Assembly (NCBI RefSeq): GCF_007991655.1
Contig: NZ_BJYT01000018.1
Coordinates: 1 to 64,000, forward strand
DNA from: Segetibacter aerophilus
Lineage (GTDB): Bacteria > Bacteroidota > Bacteroidia > Chitinophagales > Chitinophagaceae
DNA length: 64,000 nucleotides
Reading direction: 5' to 3'
Shown: one piece after another, positions 47,344-55,894 of the stretch
Position numbering within the stretch: position 1 is the stretch's first letter
Layout of the letters: every line of letters starts with the position of its first letter
Program-made: the position numbers and the translations under genes
The notes under the pieces: generated by a model
Seen by the model: only the letters and a program-made list of their open reading frames with translations
What the model was told of the DNA's origin: nothing
The model's database searches: none

Positions 47344-48150
47344 TTAAATTTCGGTTAACTCTTTTTGATCCACCAGGTTCCAGTTTTGTGCTACGGGCTT
47401 TGCACTGTGTACTTCCTTTATGGCATCCACTATATTGGGGTAAGCGCCGCATCGGCAAATATTTCCTGACATCCGTTCCCTGATTTCCTCTTCAGAAAGT
47501 TGTATCGGAGCCGCCTTTATACGAACGTTGGGAGTGACATAACTTACTTCTCCGTTTCTGGCTTCGCCCATCAATGCTACTGCCGAACAAATTTGGCCCG
47601 GCGTACAATAGCCGCACTGAAAACCATCGTGTTTAAGAAACGAAGCCTGCATAGGATGAAGCTCCCCGTTTTTGGCCAGGCCTTCGATAGTTGTTACTGA
47701 CTTGTTGGTACAGCTTGCTGCAAGGGTTAGGCATGATAGCACTCGCTTTCCGTCAACAATCACCGTGCAGGCACCGCACTGGCCATGGTCGCAACCTTTC
47801 TTTGAACCGGTCAACTGCAACCGCTCCCGTAGGGTGTCTAGCAACGTCATCCTCGAATCCACATCTAGAGACTTCTTTATGCCGTTAACTTTAAAGGATA
47901 CGTTGACGCTGTTTTCGAGATTAACAGGTAATTCTGCGTTTAATGGTTCGTGTAGCGAACCAGCGAAAGTTTCTTTACCAAACATTTGCAAGGCAAGTAT
48001 TCCCCCGCCTGCCAGCGTGATCTGCTTAAGGAAGTTCCGACGCGCCTCGTCAAAGTCGGTAAGCTGGTTTTGGTCTTCACACAAAAGTTGCCCAAAAAGT
48101 TGCTTTTCATCCTCCGTTAATTCCTGGTCAGGAGTATCTTCTGTCATCAT
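47344..48150 (-). CDS. 2Fe-2S subunit of the molybdenum hydroxylase with internal Tat motif (PaoA-like)
   Basis: 268 residues. After a 37-residue acidic extension comes a twin-arginine segment (RRNFLKQITLAGGGILAL, residues ~38-55). The plant-ferredoxin-like site is GCDHGQCGACTVIVDGKRVLSC, and the second 2Fe-2S domain has CGYCTPGQICSA and SGNICRCGAY. The enzyme complex is thus predicted to be exported folded by Tat, the other subunits hitch-hiking. The long N-terminal extension before the RR motif is unusual. Confidence 0.9.
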   Translation of the reverse strand: MMTEDTPDQELTEDEKQLFGQLLCEDQNQLTDFDEARRNFLKQITLAGGGILALQMFGKETFAGSLHEPLNAELPVNLENSVNVSFKVNGIKKSLDVDSRMTLLDTLRERLQLTGSKKGCDHGQCGACTVIVDGKRVLSCLTLAASCTNKSVTTIEGLAKNGELHPMQASFLKHDGFQCGYCTPGQICSAVALMGEARNGEVSYVTPNVRIKAAPIQLSEEEIRERMSGNICRCGAYPNIVDAIKEVHSAKPVAQNWNLVDQKELTEI

Positions 48151-48283
48151 AGATATTCTTTTTACAAGTACAGTATTTAAAGCTAAGGAATTTCAGGTTT
48201 TATGTGATCAACAAAAGGGCCTCCTACAAACAAATAAGAGGTAAGGAATTTGTCGAAAAATGAAAATGCATCATTAAAACACG

Positions 48284-48316
48284 AAAGCCGGCAGGAGGCA
48301 AATCCTACCGGCTTTT
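48284..48316 (-). terminator. Hairpin terminator after the hemerythrin gene
   Basis: AAAGCCGGCAGGA and TCCTACCGGCTTT form a 13-bp stem with one mismatch and a short loop. It lies just past the stop of the minus-strand gene at 48352. Confidence 0.65.
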
Positions 48317-48351
48317 TATATAACAACCGGACTTCAGAAAGTTCAAATAAT

Positions 48352-49032
48352 CTAAAATAAAAGTTCCTCTTCCATGACAGCTTCCTGTACTTCTGCCCTG
48401 ATTTGTTCTGGTAGTTCAGTATAGGTCATGTCTATTAATGCATCGAAAACAAACGAAGGCGAGGTCTCTTTTACTGCTTGCAGCCAACTGATGGCTTCAG
48501 CTTTGTTGATGCTTCTCAGCATCCATTTAGCAGTTACCATTTTTTCTTCAGGAGGTATCCCTGCAGTAAGTCTTGCATTTAGGTCAAGTAACTCCTGGTC
48601 AGTATAATTAGCCCATAACACACGGTTAATTTCTATCTCTTCCTTAGCCATGTGATTGATGTTAAAGACCATGAAGTCACGGAAGGATTTACTGATGCAG
48701 GATCCGCAGTTCACTCTTTCTTCACTTGTTTGTAAGGAACGATAAATAGTAAGCAGGGTTTGCAGGCGATTTCCAATTTCGTGATGGGCCACATGTTCTT
48801 GTTCAAACTCCTCCACTAGCTGAGGTTCGAAAGCTTCAATAGCAGGCAGCACAAAAGTATCTTCATGATGGGCGTGTTGCTCGAAATGGTGAATGACGGT
48901 CTCTACTTTTGCCAGTGCAGCTTCAGCCTCTTCTACATCCGCATAGTAGGTTTGTTGTAATGTAAGCGCTGCATCATACAGCATTGCACGAAGGGCTTTG
49001 TGAATGAGGTTAAATGAATTAAAGCGTTGCAT
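48352..49032 (-). CDS. Hemerythrin-domain protein
   Basis: 226 residues. A four-helix hemerythrin-like layout with metal-ligand candidates: NLIHKALRAML, HHFEQHAHHEDTFVLPAIEAFEPQ, EFEQEHVAHHEIG and FMVFNINHMAKEEIEINRVL. Bacterial relatives bind non-haem di-iron and O2 or protect iron-sulfur proteins. No partner domain is attached; the proximity to an iron-sulfur hydroxylase operon may be coincidental. Confidence 0.8.
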   Translation of the reverse strand: MQRFNSFNLIHKALRAMLYDAALTLQQTYYADVEEAEAALAKVETVIHHFEQHAHHEDTFVLPAIEAFEPQLVEEFEQEHVAHHEIGNRLQTLLTIYRSLQTSEERVNCGSCISKSFRDFMVFNINHMAKEEIEINRVLWANYTDQELLDLNARLTAGIPPEEKMVTAKWMLRSINKAEAISWLQAVKETSPSFVFDALIDMTYTELPEQIRAEVQEAVMEEELLF

Positions 49033-49267
49033 AAGAAGTTATTTTTTGTTTTAGTTTTTGATTGGTGGACCAAAATTGTAACGTGAAACAAAAAAATGCA
49101 ATTCCAATGCGTATGAGTTGTTGCAACGCGGGATAGGCGGTTAAAAGAACAGGCAGGAAGCCATTTATCAGCTTCAGCAAACTGCTGCTGTAATGCTCGA
49201 TACTAAGGAAGCAATTGTGGAAGGAAGTGGAAGCAGCCTTAAATTAAACGGAAGCGTTCTTTTGGGG

Positions 49268-49906
49268 CTACTTGCTTTTGAAGTCGCCTCGTTTCCAAGC
49301 CTGGATGAACTCCGACCAGGCGAAAGGGTTCAAAATATTCATCGGCGGTGTCTGCCCGGTATAGTACATTTTTTGCGCACTTTGCCTCAAGGCATAATTC
49401 GATGCTTCGCGCCCGTCTGCCGGAAGGCTTGCCATCAAGACGCGCCTTTTTGCGATATCGTTGTTTTGCCTGGCTATCTCATATTTATCATCGGGAAAAC
49501 GCGCATTCACAAAATCTCTTTCGAACTGGGCCCTTGTTGGTCGAGGCTTTAAAATAGTGGCTGGTAGGTAAGCGGTATCAATTACCAAAAGCTGTATAAT
49601 GCTGTATTGATTACTCTGTAGTTTAGAGGGAATCGTAACTAGTTTCGGTTTGAAGCCCACACTGGTGAACTCTACCTGGTCGTTCTTCAAAACTACTATA
49701 GAAAACACGCCATCGTCATTGGTCATGGTACCGCGGTTAGTACCTTTTACTACCACGCTCACTGCAGGAAGCGCACGCAGACTGTCGGCTGTCATCACTA
49801 CTCCGTACAACTGCACCACACTGTCTTGCATACTCTCGAACTGAGCAAACAGTCTTAGCGGAAAAAAGCAAATCAATAAAATGAGGTATCGTAAAGTTTT
49901 ATGCAT
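49268..49906 (-). CDS. Secreted protein with carboxypeptidase-like regulatory domain
   Basis: 212 residues. Signal peptide (LRYLILLICFFPLRLFAQ), then a beta-sandwich regulatory domain: VVQLYGVVMTADSLRALPAVSVVVKGTNRGTMTNDDGVFSIVVLKNDQVEFTSVGFKPKLV. This domain is widespread at the N-terminus of TonB-dependent transporters and on stand-alone Bacteroidota surface proteins. The remaining ~90 residues are charged. No transporter domain follows. Confidence 0.8.
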   Translation of the reverse strand: MHKTLRYLILLICFFPLRLFAQFESMQDSVVQLYGVVMTADSLRALPAVSVVVKGTNRGTMTNDDGVFSIVVLKNDQVEFTSVGFKPKLVTIPSKLQSNQYSIIQLLVIDTAYLPATILKPRPTRAQFERDFVNARFPDDKYEIARQNNDIAKRRVLMASLPADGREASNYALRQSAQKMYYTGQTPPMNILNPFAWSEFIQAWKRGDFKSK

Positions 49907-50106
49907 GTAGTTATCTCGTTAGCAATGCTGCCTTTTTATAATTGTAAGACAAATGTGACGGTTTCCAACCCCTGTTTTTCATAGCATCATCGTTGTGTCA
50001 CTCACTTCAACCAGTTGTACTTTTATTAGCATTTATTACAAAACACCCTAAATTTTGTTCATAGTATCCGCCGCCGAGCAAGCCGACAGGTGCATAGAAA
50101 ACATGT

Positions 50107-50126
50107 GTACAGGAGTGCGACGCAAC
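50107..50126 (-). repeat. Dispersed intergenic repeat, copy B
   Basis: The minus strand reads GTTGCGTCGCACTCCTGTAC, one base different from copies A and D. Confidence 0.75.
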
Positions 50127-50230
50127 GGCGGTTGAACCAAAGTTACAAAGGCAGGTTACACAAAAAATTATCTTCAACGCCTTCTTAACAAATAGCTTAG
50201 GGTCAAAAACAAAGTACGGCAGTCAATGGC

Positions 50231-50238
50231 TAACTTTG
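50231..50238 (+). promoter_or_regulatory. Bacteroidota -7 promoter element candidate for mrp
   Basis: TAACTTTG fits the TAnnTTTG consensus and lies 33 bp before the ATG. No clear -33 TTTG was found, so confidence is moderate. Confidence 0.4.
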
Positions 50239-50270
50239 CGGGCGGCTAAGCTTATTTAACAAAAACTTCT

Positions 50271-51398
50271 GTGATGACAAAAGACGAGATTTTAAAGGCG
50301 TTAAGCAATGTGCAGGAACCTGATCTTGGTAAAGACCTGGTGACGCTTAACATGGTGAAGGATATAGAAATTGAAGGCAACTATGTGTCGTTTACGGTGG
50401 TGCTTACCACCCCGGCATGCCCGCTGAAAGACATGATTAAAAATGCCTGCATTAACGCAGTGAAGATACTGGTGAATAAAGAGGCAACCGTAAACGTAAA
50501 GTTCACTTCGAATACTACCAGCAAACGTAAAGAAGGCGACGCAGTGTTGCCTAACGTAAGAAATATTATCGCGGTAATTAGTGGCAAGGGTGGGGTAGGA
50601 AAGAGCACGGTAGCGGCAAACCTTGCACTAGCATTGAGCCGGGGTGGCGCAAAAGTAGGGTTGATGGATGCTGATATTTACGGCCCTAGTGTTCCCATTA
50701 TGTTTGGCGTTCGTGGCGAAAGACCGATGATGCAGGAAGTGAACGGCAAAGGTTTAATCGTTCCGCTCGAGCGATATGGAATAAAGCTTTTAAGTATCGG
50801 TTTGCTGGTAGACGAAAAAAGTGCGGTAGTGTGGCGCGGTCCAATGGCCAGCAGCGCTATCAAGCAGTTTGTTACTGAAGTCCTTTGGGGTGATCTTGAT
50901 TATCTCGTAATCGATATGCCACCCGGCACCGGAGACATTCACCTTACCCTGATACAAACAGTGCCTGTTACGGGGGTGGTCGTGGTAACTACACCACAGG
51001 ATGTGGCACTTGCTGATGCAAAAAAAGGAATTGCCATGTTTGGGCAGGCACAAATTAAAGTGCCTATTATTGGTTTGGTAGAAAACATGAGTTATTTCAC
51101 GCCGGCAGAATTACCCGAGAATCGATATTACATTTTTGGTAAAGAAGGCGGTAAAAGATTGGCAGAGGAATATGACATTCCTTTCTTAGGGCAAATACCC
51201 CTGGTGCAAAGCATACGTGAAGGCGGTGACATTGGGATACCTGTGATGGTAGGTGATGATGCAATAACCAAGCACGCATTTGAAGAGTTCGCTGCTGCAG
51301 CCGCAAGAAGTATCAGCATGCGAAATGCTAACATGACGGCAACACAGGTGGTGGAAATAGTAGAAGAGGTGGGCATGATGAGTAAGGTAGGAGAGTAG
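50271..51398 (+). CDS. mrp: Mrp/NBP35-family iron-sulfur carrier ATPase
   Basis: 375 residues. An N-terminal MIP18/DUF59 domain (1-~85, ILKALSNVQEPDLGKDLV ... TTPACPLKDMI) is fused to a deviant Walker P-loop ATPase (VISGKGGVGKSTVAANLALAL, MDADIYGPSVPIMFG, LVIDMPPGTGDIHL). The Cys pair found in E. coli Mrp is absent here: ENMSYFTPAELPENRYYIFGKEGG has no CxxC. Bacteroidota homologues also lack it as far as I know. It is expected to help iron-sulfur cluster assembly in the cytoplasm. Confidence 0.92.
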   Translation: MMTKDEILKALSNVQEPDLGKDLVTLNMVKDIEIEGNYVSFTVVLTTPACPLKDMIKNACINAVKILVNKEATVNVKFTSNTTSKRKEGDAVLPNVRNIIAVISGKGGVGKSTVAANLALALSRGGAKVGLMDADIYGPSVPIMFGVRGERPMMQEVNGKGLIVPLERYGIKLLSIGLLVDEKSAVVWRGPMASSAIKQFVTEVLWGDLDYLVIDMPPGTGDIHLTLIQTVPVTGVVVVTTPQDVALADAKKGIAMFGQAQIKVPIIGLVENMSYFTPAELPENRYYIFGKEGGKRLAEEYDIPFLGQIPLVQSIREGGDIGIPVMVGDDAITKHAFEEFAAAAARSISMRNANMTATQVVEIVEEVGMMSKVGE

Positions 51399-51507
51399 GG
51401 TTGAGCTGTTGAAGAGACTGCTATTTGCAAAGGCAGTTTTATCTTACAAAGACCCCAGTTACGCACGTTGCTCATCTATTTGTTTTGCTGGTTTATTGAG
51501 TACTTTA

Positions 51508-51532
51508 GAGGTATCACAAAATGTGATACCTC
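51508..51532 (+). promoter_or_regulatory. Palindrome (possible operator or terminator) before the ORF6N gene
   Basis: Half-sites GGTATCAC and GTGATACC flank AAAAT at 51510-51530, extended by AGA/TCT to a 12-bp stem. It lies ~110 bp after mrp and ~10 bp before the ORF6N ATG, and an exact 21-bp copy recurs inside that gene at 51743-51763. Confidence 0.6.
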
Positions 51533-51540
51533 TTTTATAT

Positions 51541-52058
51541 ATGGCAAAAGCAATCGTGCAGCAAACATTTGAAGTAACGGATAAGATCTACTCTATAAGA
51601 GGACAAAAGGTAATGCTCGATTTCGATCTCGCTGTACTGTACAACGTACAAACACGGCATTGAAGCAAGCGGTGAGGCGAAACAAAGACAGGTTTCCCGT
51701 TGACTTTAAATTTGACTTAACCCCTGTTGAAATTGATTACCTGGTATCACAAAATGTGATACCCTCGAAAGGCAGGCTTGGTGGTGCAGTGCCATTTGCA
51801 TTTACAGAGCAGGGTCTATCGATGTTATCTAGTGTATTAAAAAGCAAGGAGGCGTTGCACGTAAATATCTCCATTATGCGGGCTTTCGTGCAAATGAGAC
51901 AGCTACTCGACAATAACAAAGAATTGAAGAAGCAGCTTTCAGCTTTGGAGGATAAGTATGACGAGCAATTCAAAGTGGTGTTCGATGCCATCCGCAACCT
52001 CATTCATCAAAAAACAAAACCAAGACAGCGAATAGGGTTTAAGAAAGACTTCTTATGA
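51541..52058 (+). pseudogene. ORF6N-domain protein gene, frameshifted
   Basis: Two overlapping frames give one ORF6N protein: residues 1-40 (MAKAIVQQTFEVTDKIYSIR ... LAVLYNVQTR) in one frame and, from 51660, LKQAVRRNKDRFPVDFKFDLTP ... GGAVPFAFTEQGLSMLSSVL in another. The family normally reads LYxVxTxxLKQAVRRN without a break, so one base is missing near 51650-51660 (probably a G in ACACGGCATTG). The gene is either inactivated or the base was lost in sequencing. A ~40-residue coiled-coil tail follows the domain. ORF6N proteins are DNA-binding proteins found in phages and in bacterial accessory loci. Confidence 0.85.
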
Positions 52059-52097
52059 TTTTAGTTGTAAACCACTTCGCTTTCACTTTCCTTCAAT

Positions 52098-52105
52098 TAC
52101 TTTTG
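52098..52105 (+). promoter_or_regulatory. Promoter -7 element candidate directly before paiB-like ATG
   Basis: TACTTTTG fits TAnnTTTG and ends 4 bp before the ATG at 52110. If functional, transcription would begin at or next to the start codon, giving a leaderless mRNA. Confidence 0.35.
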
Positions 52106-52109
52106 TCCC

Positions 52110-52733
52110 ATGTACAACATCCCTTACTACAAGGCAGAAGATGAGAAGGAGGTGATTGATTTCATGCGGCATCATCCGTTCATTGTACTTACTGGCGTCA
52201 ACGCAAATCATCATCCTGTTGCTACACATATTCCCGTATTAATAGAGGAACGAGAAGAAAAGATTTTTCTCCTTGCACATGTTGTAAGGCAGTCAGATCA
52301 TCATAAAGCCTTTGTACAAAACCCTCAAGTGCTCGCTATTTTTTCAGGTCCACATGCTTATGTAAGTGCCAGTTGGTATACAAATCAACAGCAGGCCAGT
52401 ACATGGAATTACCAGGCAGTGCATGCAAAAGGCCAGCTGAAATTTCTGAATGACGAAGGCTTATTAAACATCTTACACCGACTCACCGAGCAGTTCGAAA
52501 ACAATGCTGCCTCTCCGTCCCTGGTTGAGAATCTTGAAGGCGAGTATGTTCGTCGACTAACAAAAGCAATCGTAGGATTTGAGATTGAAGTAACTGAAAT
52601 AGCCCACATTTTTAAGCTAAGTCAAAACAGGGATAAGGAGAGTTATAACAATATTATTCAACACCTAAAAGATGGTGACAGCGAGGCAAAACTGGTCGCA
52701 TCTATAATGGAAAAACGGGGAAACGATGACTAG
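52110..52733 (+). CDS. PaiB-like FMN-binding negative transcriptional regulator family protein
   Basis: 207 residues. FMN-binding split-barrel motifs: MRHHPFIVLTGVNANHHPVATHIPVLI, GPHAYVSASWYTNQQQASTWNYQAVHAKGQL, and LTEQFENN ... RLTKAIVGFEIEVTEIAHIFKLSQNR. The family is named after a B. subtilis regulator of degradative enzymes and sporulation; most members are uncharacterised flavin or haem-binding proteins. It overlaps the following gene by 8 bp. Confidence 0.88.
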   Translation: MYNIPYYKAEDEKEVIDFMRHHPFIVLTGVNANHHPVATHIPVLIEEREEKIFLLAHVVRQSDHHKAFVQNPQVLAIFSGPHAYVSASWYTNQQQASTWNYQAVHAKGQLKFLNDEGLLNILHRLTEQFENNAASPSLVENLEGEYVRRLTKAIVGFEIEVTEIAHIFKLSQNRDKESYNNIIQHLKDGDSEAKLVASIMEKRGNDD

Positions 52734-53607
52734 GTTGACATATCTCTGCTGCATATTATTACTGTCTTGTGTGGCAACAAGAAAAAATATAAAGCCTATG
52801 ACTTTTGATTGGCAGGCACACCGCGGCGGCCGCGGTATCTTTCCTGAAAATACAATTCCTGCCATGCTTCATGCGGTAGATCTTGGCGTAACCACTTTGG
52901 AGATGGATGCGATGATAACGAAAGACAAGCAGGTAATTGTGAGTCATGATCCTTACTTTAATCCCGCCATTACTACCAAGCCCGACGGGAGTTATCTTAC
53001 CGCGGGCGAGGAGAAACAGCTGGTGCTTTATCAAATGACTTACGATGAAATAAGCAGGTTTGATGTAGGCATGAAAGTTCATCCCCAGTTCCCACAGCAG
53101 AAAAAATTAAAAGCTGTAAAGCCTCGTCTGGCTGATCTAATTGATAGTGTGGAAACGTACACAAAAGCCAGAAATCTTCCTGCTAAATTCTATAATATCG
53201 AAACGAAATCTAAAGCTACTACCGACAACCTTCATCATCCCCCACCCGCTGAATTTGTCGAACTACTGGTGCAAGTGATTAAAGCGAAACATATAGAATC
53301 AAGAACTATCATTCAATCTTTTGACGTTCGCACCATTCAATACCTTCATCAGAAATACCGTTCAATTAAAACAGCTTACCTGGTGGAGGGTACTGGTACT
53401 TTACAAGATCGGCTTTCTAAATTAGGATTTACTCCTACCATCTATAGTCCCGAATTTCACCTGGTCGACCAGCAGTTAATTGCTGATTGTAAAAAACTGG
53501 GTATGCAGATTATTCCATGGACTGTAAACGATGTATCGAAAATGAAGCAATTAAAGGAATGGGGCGTCGATGGAATTATTACTGATTTCCCAAATCTTGC
53601 ATTTTAA
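52726..53607 (+). CDS. Glycerophosphodiester phosphodiesterase lipoprotein
   Basis: 293 residues. Lipoprotein signal with CILLLSC, then a TIM-barrel GDPD domain: WQAHRGGRGIFPENTIPAMLHAVDLGVTTLEMDAMITKDKQVIVSHDP (His pair and Glu/Asp ligands), IIQSFDVRTIQYLHQ and IIPWTVNDVSKMKQLKEWGVDGIITDFP. It hydrolyses glycerophosphodiesters to glycerol 3-phosphate in the periplasm. Overlaps the PaiB-like gene by 8 bp, indicating an operon with it and probably pyrF (10 bp downstream). Confidence 0.92.
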   Translation: MTRLTYLCCILLLSCVATRKNIKPMTFDWQAHRGGRGIFPENTIPAMLHAVDLGVTTLEMDAMITKDKQVIVSHDPYFNPAITTKPDGSYLTAGEEKQLVLYQMTYDEISRFDVGMKVHPQFPQQKKLKAVKPRLADLIDSVETYTKARNLPAKFYNIETKSKATTDNLHHPPPAEFVELLVQVIKAKHIESRTIIQSFDVRTIQYLHQKYRSIKTAYLVEGTGTLQDRLSKLGFTPTIYSPEFHLVDQQLIADCKKLGMQIIPWTVNDVSKMKQLKEWGVDGIITDFPNLAF

Positions 53608-53617
53608 ACGATAAAGT

Positions 53618-54490
53618 ATGAACAGGCAGGAATTGATACAACAGGTTAAAGGCAAGAAAAACTATTTGTGCATAGGTCTCGATACTGATATAAATAAGTT
53701 GCCAAAACATCTGCACGCCAGTGAGCAAGCAGTGTTTGAGTTTAACAAAGCAATTATTGATGCTACAAAAGACTTTTGCGTTAGCTATAAAATCAACACT
53801 GCGTTTTATGAGGCAATGGGCATAAAAGGCTGGGAAGCATTGGAACAAACTGTTGACTACATACCTGCAACTCATTTTAAAATTGCAGATGCGAAACGTG
53901 GCGATATAGGAAACACCTCAGCTCAGTATGCAAAAACGTTTTTTGAAGTGTACAATTTTGACGCTGTTACCGTCGCGCCATACATGGGGGAGGATAGCGT
54001 TCGCCCATTTCTCGAGTATGAAAACAAATGGACGATCGTGCTTGGCCTTACTTCTAACAAGGGCAGTGAAGACTTTCAGCAATTGGTAGTTCGTACAGAA
54101 AGCGAAGAGTTTTTATCTGAATTAACACCCGGACACCATCACAAACAACAGTATCTGTATGAAAAAGTAATGCAGCAAATGGCTGGATGGGGAACGCCTG
54201 AAAACTTAATGTTTGTTGTCGGCGCCACCAAAGCAGAGCAACTGCAGCAGATTAGAAAAGCCTATCCTGAACATTTCTTTCTGGTGCCCGGTGTTGGTTC
54301 GCAAGGTGGAAGTCTTGCAGAAGTATCCCGCGCAGCATTACATGCTGATGGAGGTCTTTTAGTTAATGTGAGCCGTGCAATTATTTATGCAGGCACCGGT
54401 GAACGTTTTGCAGAAGATGCAAAGACCATAGCGGAGCAATACCACGATGAAATGAATAGTTTGTTCGAGGAAGCATCGCTTGCATCTTAG
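53618..54490 (+). CDS. pyrF: Orotidine 5'-phosphate decarboxylase (type 2)
   Basis: 290 residues, which is the length of the type 2 subfamily. LCIGLDTDINKLP, FKIADAKRGDIGNTSAQYAKTFF (catalytic Asp/Lys/Asp motif) and FLVPGVGSQGGSL are present. It converts OMP to UMP, the final step of pyrimidine synthesis. It starts 10 bp after the phosphodiesterase gene and is convergent with kynureninase. Confidence 0.95.
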   Translation: MNRQELIQQVKGKKNYLCIGLDTDINKLPKHLHASEQAVFEFNKAIIDATKDFCVSYKINTAFYEAMGIKGWEALEQTVDYIPATHFKIADAKRGDIGNTSAQYAKTFFEVYNFDAVTVAPYMGEDSVRPFLEYENKWTIVLGLTSNKGSEDFQQLVVRTESEEFLSELTPGHHHKQQYLYEKVMQQMAGWGTPENLMFVVGATKAEQLQQIRKAYPEHFFLVPGVGSQGGSLAEVSRAALHADGGLLVNVSRAIIYAGTGERFAEDAKTIAEQYHDEMNSLFEEASLAS

Positions 54491-54508
54491 TTCAAAGCTT
54501 TACAGGTT

Positions 54509-55768
54509 CTAATCAAAGTTTTTCAGAATTTCATAAAACCTGTACACGTCCTGGTACGAGCAATAAAGAGGGGCTGGTGCAACCCTTACAACTCCGGGTT
54601 CACGATAGTCTACTACAATTCCACTATCAATCATTTTCTCGTGAATCTCCTTCCCCTTTTCTTTGAAGTATAGTGACAATTGTGCCCCGCGACTTTCCGC
54701 ATTAGCGGGCGTTATGATTTCAAAATCCAAATGCTGCAGCTGCTGTAACAGGAACTCGAGGTACGCCGTTAAATCTTTGCTTTTTGCTTTGATGTTTTCA
54801 AAACCTGCTTCTTCAAACATGTCAAGCGAAGCTTTTAAAGAAGCCATGTTTAAGATTTGCGCTGTGCTGATGTTCCAACCGCTGGCGTTTGGCTTGGCGA
54901 CAAAACCTTTCTTCATTTTAAACCTTGCCTGCTCATCATTTCCCCACCAGCCTGCAAAGCGCGGGGTAGACGGATCGGTTGCATACCTTTCATGAACATA
55001 CAATCCACCAACAGCGCCCGGTCCCCCGTTAAGGTATTTATAAGAACACCAGACGGCAAAATCTACATTCCAGTTATGCAAGTCAAGGTGAACGTTGCCC
55101 GAGGCGTGAGCAAGATCAAAACCTGCAATGGCGCCCACTTTTTGAGTAGCTTCTGTAATGGATTGAATATCGAATAATTGGCCCGAGTAATAGTTTATTC
55201 CACCTAACATCACCATTGCAACGCTCGCTCCATTGGTTTCAATCGCCGAAATAATGTCTTCATGACGAAGTGTCTTTTCTCCTTCTCTCGGCGCAATTTC
55301 AATCACTGCTTCCTCGGGGTTGAAACCATGATGCTTCACCTGTGTCTCTACCGCATATTGGTCAGATGGAAAGGCGCCGGCTTCCATGATGATCTTATAC
55401 CTCGTTTCTGTAGGACGATAAAAGGTTAGCATCAACAGGTGAAGATTAACGGTAAGGCTGTTCATTACTGTTACTTCCTCTTCCTTACACCCAACTATTT
55501 TTGACAGTGATTTTTTGAAGTATTCCTGGTAATACATCCAGGGGTTTTTTGCATTTAAAAAACCGGCTATGCCGAGGTTTTTCCAATCATCTAGTTCTTG
55601 CTGAACCGATGCCTGCACCTTCTTTGATTGCAATCCCAAGGAATTGCCGCAGAAATAAATCGTGTCCCTGTCATCTATTTGCGGGAAGTAAAATTGTTGT
55701 TTATATATTCCTAGTTTGTCTTCATTATCCTTCTGTTGGGCGAACTGCAACGACGCTTCAAAATTCAT
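54509..55768 (-). CDS. kynU: Kynureninase
   Basis: 419 residues. PLP-dependent fold type I; YFCGNSLGLQSKKVQ, MVMLGGINYYSGQLFDI, GFDLAHASGNVHLDLHNWNVDFAVWCSYKYLNGGPGAVGG, where Lys244 in SYKYLN is the Schiff-base lysine, and FAGWWGN. It cleaves kynurenine or 3-hydroxykynurenine to (3-hydroxy)anthranilate plus alanine in tryptophan breakdown or NAD synthesis. No other kynurenine-pathway gene is in the window. Confidence 0.95.
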   Translation of the reverse strand: MNFEASLQFAQQKDNEDKLGIYKQQFYFPQIDDRDTIYFCGNSLGLQSKKVQASVQQELDDWKNLGIAGFLNAKNPWMYYQEYFKKSLSKIVGCKEEEVTVMNSLTVNLHLLMLTFYRPTETRYKIIMEAGAFPSDQYAVETQVKHHGFNPEEAVIEIAPREGEKTLRHEDIISAIETNGASVAMVMLGGINYYSGQLFDIQSITEATQKVGAIAGFDLAHASGNVHLDLHNWNVDFAVWCSYKYLNGGPGAVGGLYVHERYATDPSTPRFAGWWGNDEQARFKMKKGFVAKPNASGWNISTAQILNMASLKASLDMFEEAGFENIKAKSKDLTAYLEFLLQQLQHLDFEIITPANAESRGAQLSLYFKEKGKEIHEKMIDSGIVVDYREPGVVRVAPAPLYCSYQDVYRFYEILKNFD

Positions 55769-55894
55769 TCAATATATTTTAGCTGCTTTAAACAAGAAAA
55801 TTACAACATTTGTTGTTTGCCAAATTACCTGTTGTTTTCATTTATACTAAGATGAAAATTTTTTTTAAATCGAGATTTATAGTAAGTAAAAGTT

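Larger units (their letters stand above)
49907..50270. other. 364-bp intergenic stretch between divergent genes
   Basis: It contains one copy of the dispersed repeat (50107-50126) and a TAACTTTG promoter candidate (50231-50238) ahead of the Mrp gene. No gene is recognised. Confidence 0.5.

Noticed and set aside
44403-48244. Plus-strand frames opposite the molybdenum hydroxylase genes
   Set aside because: The minus-strand genes have full cofactor motifs; the plus frames are Ser/Cys/Pro-rich shadows.
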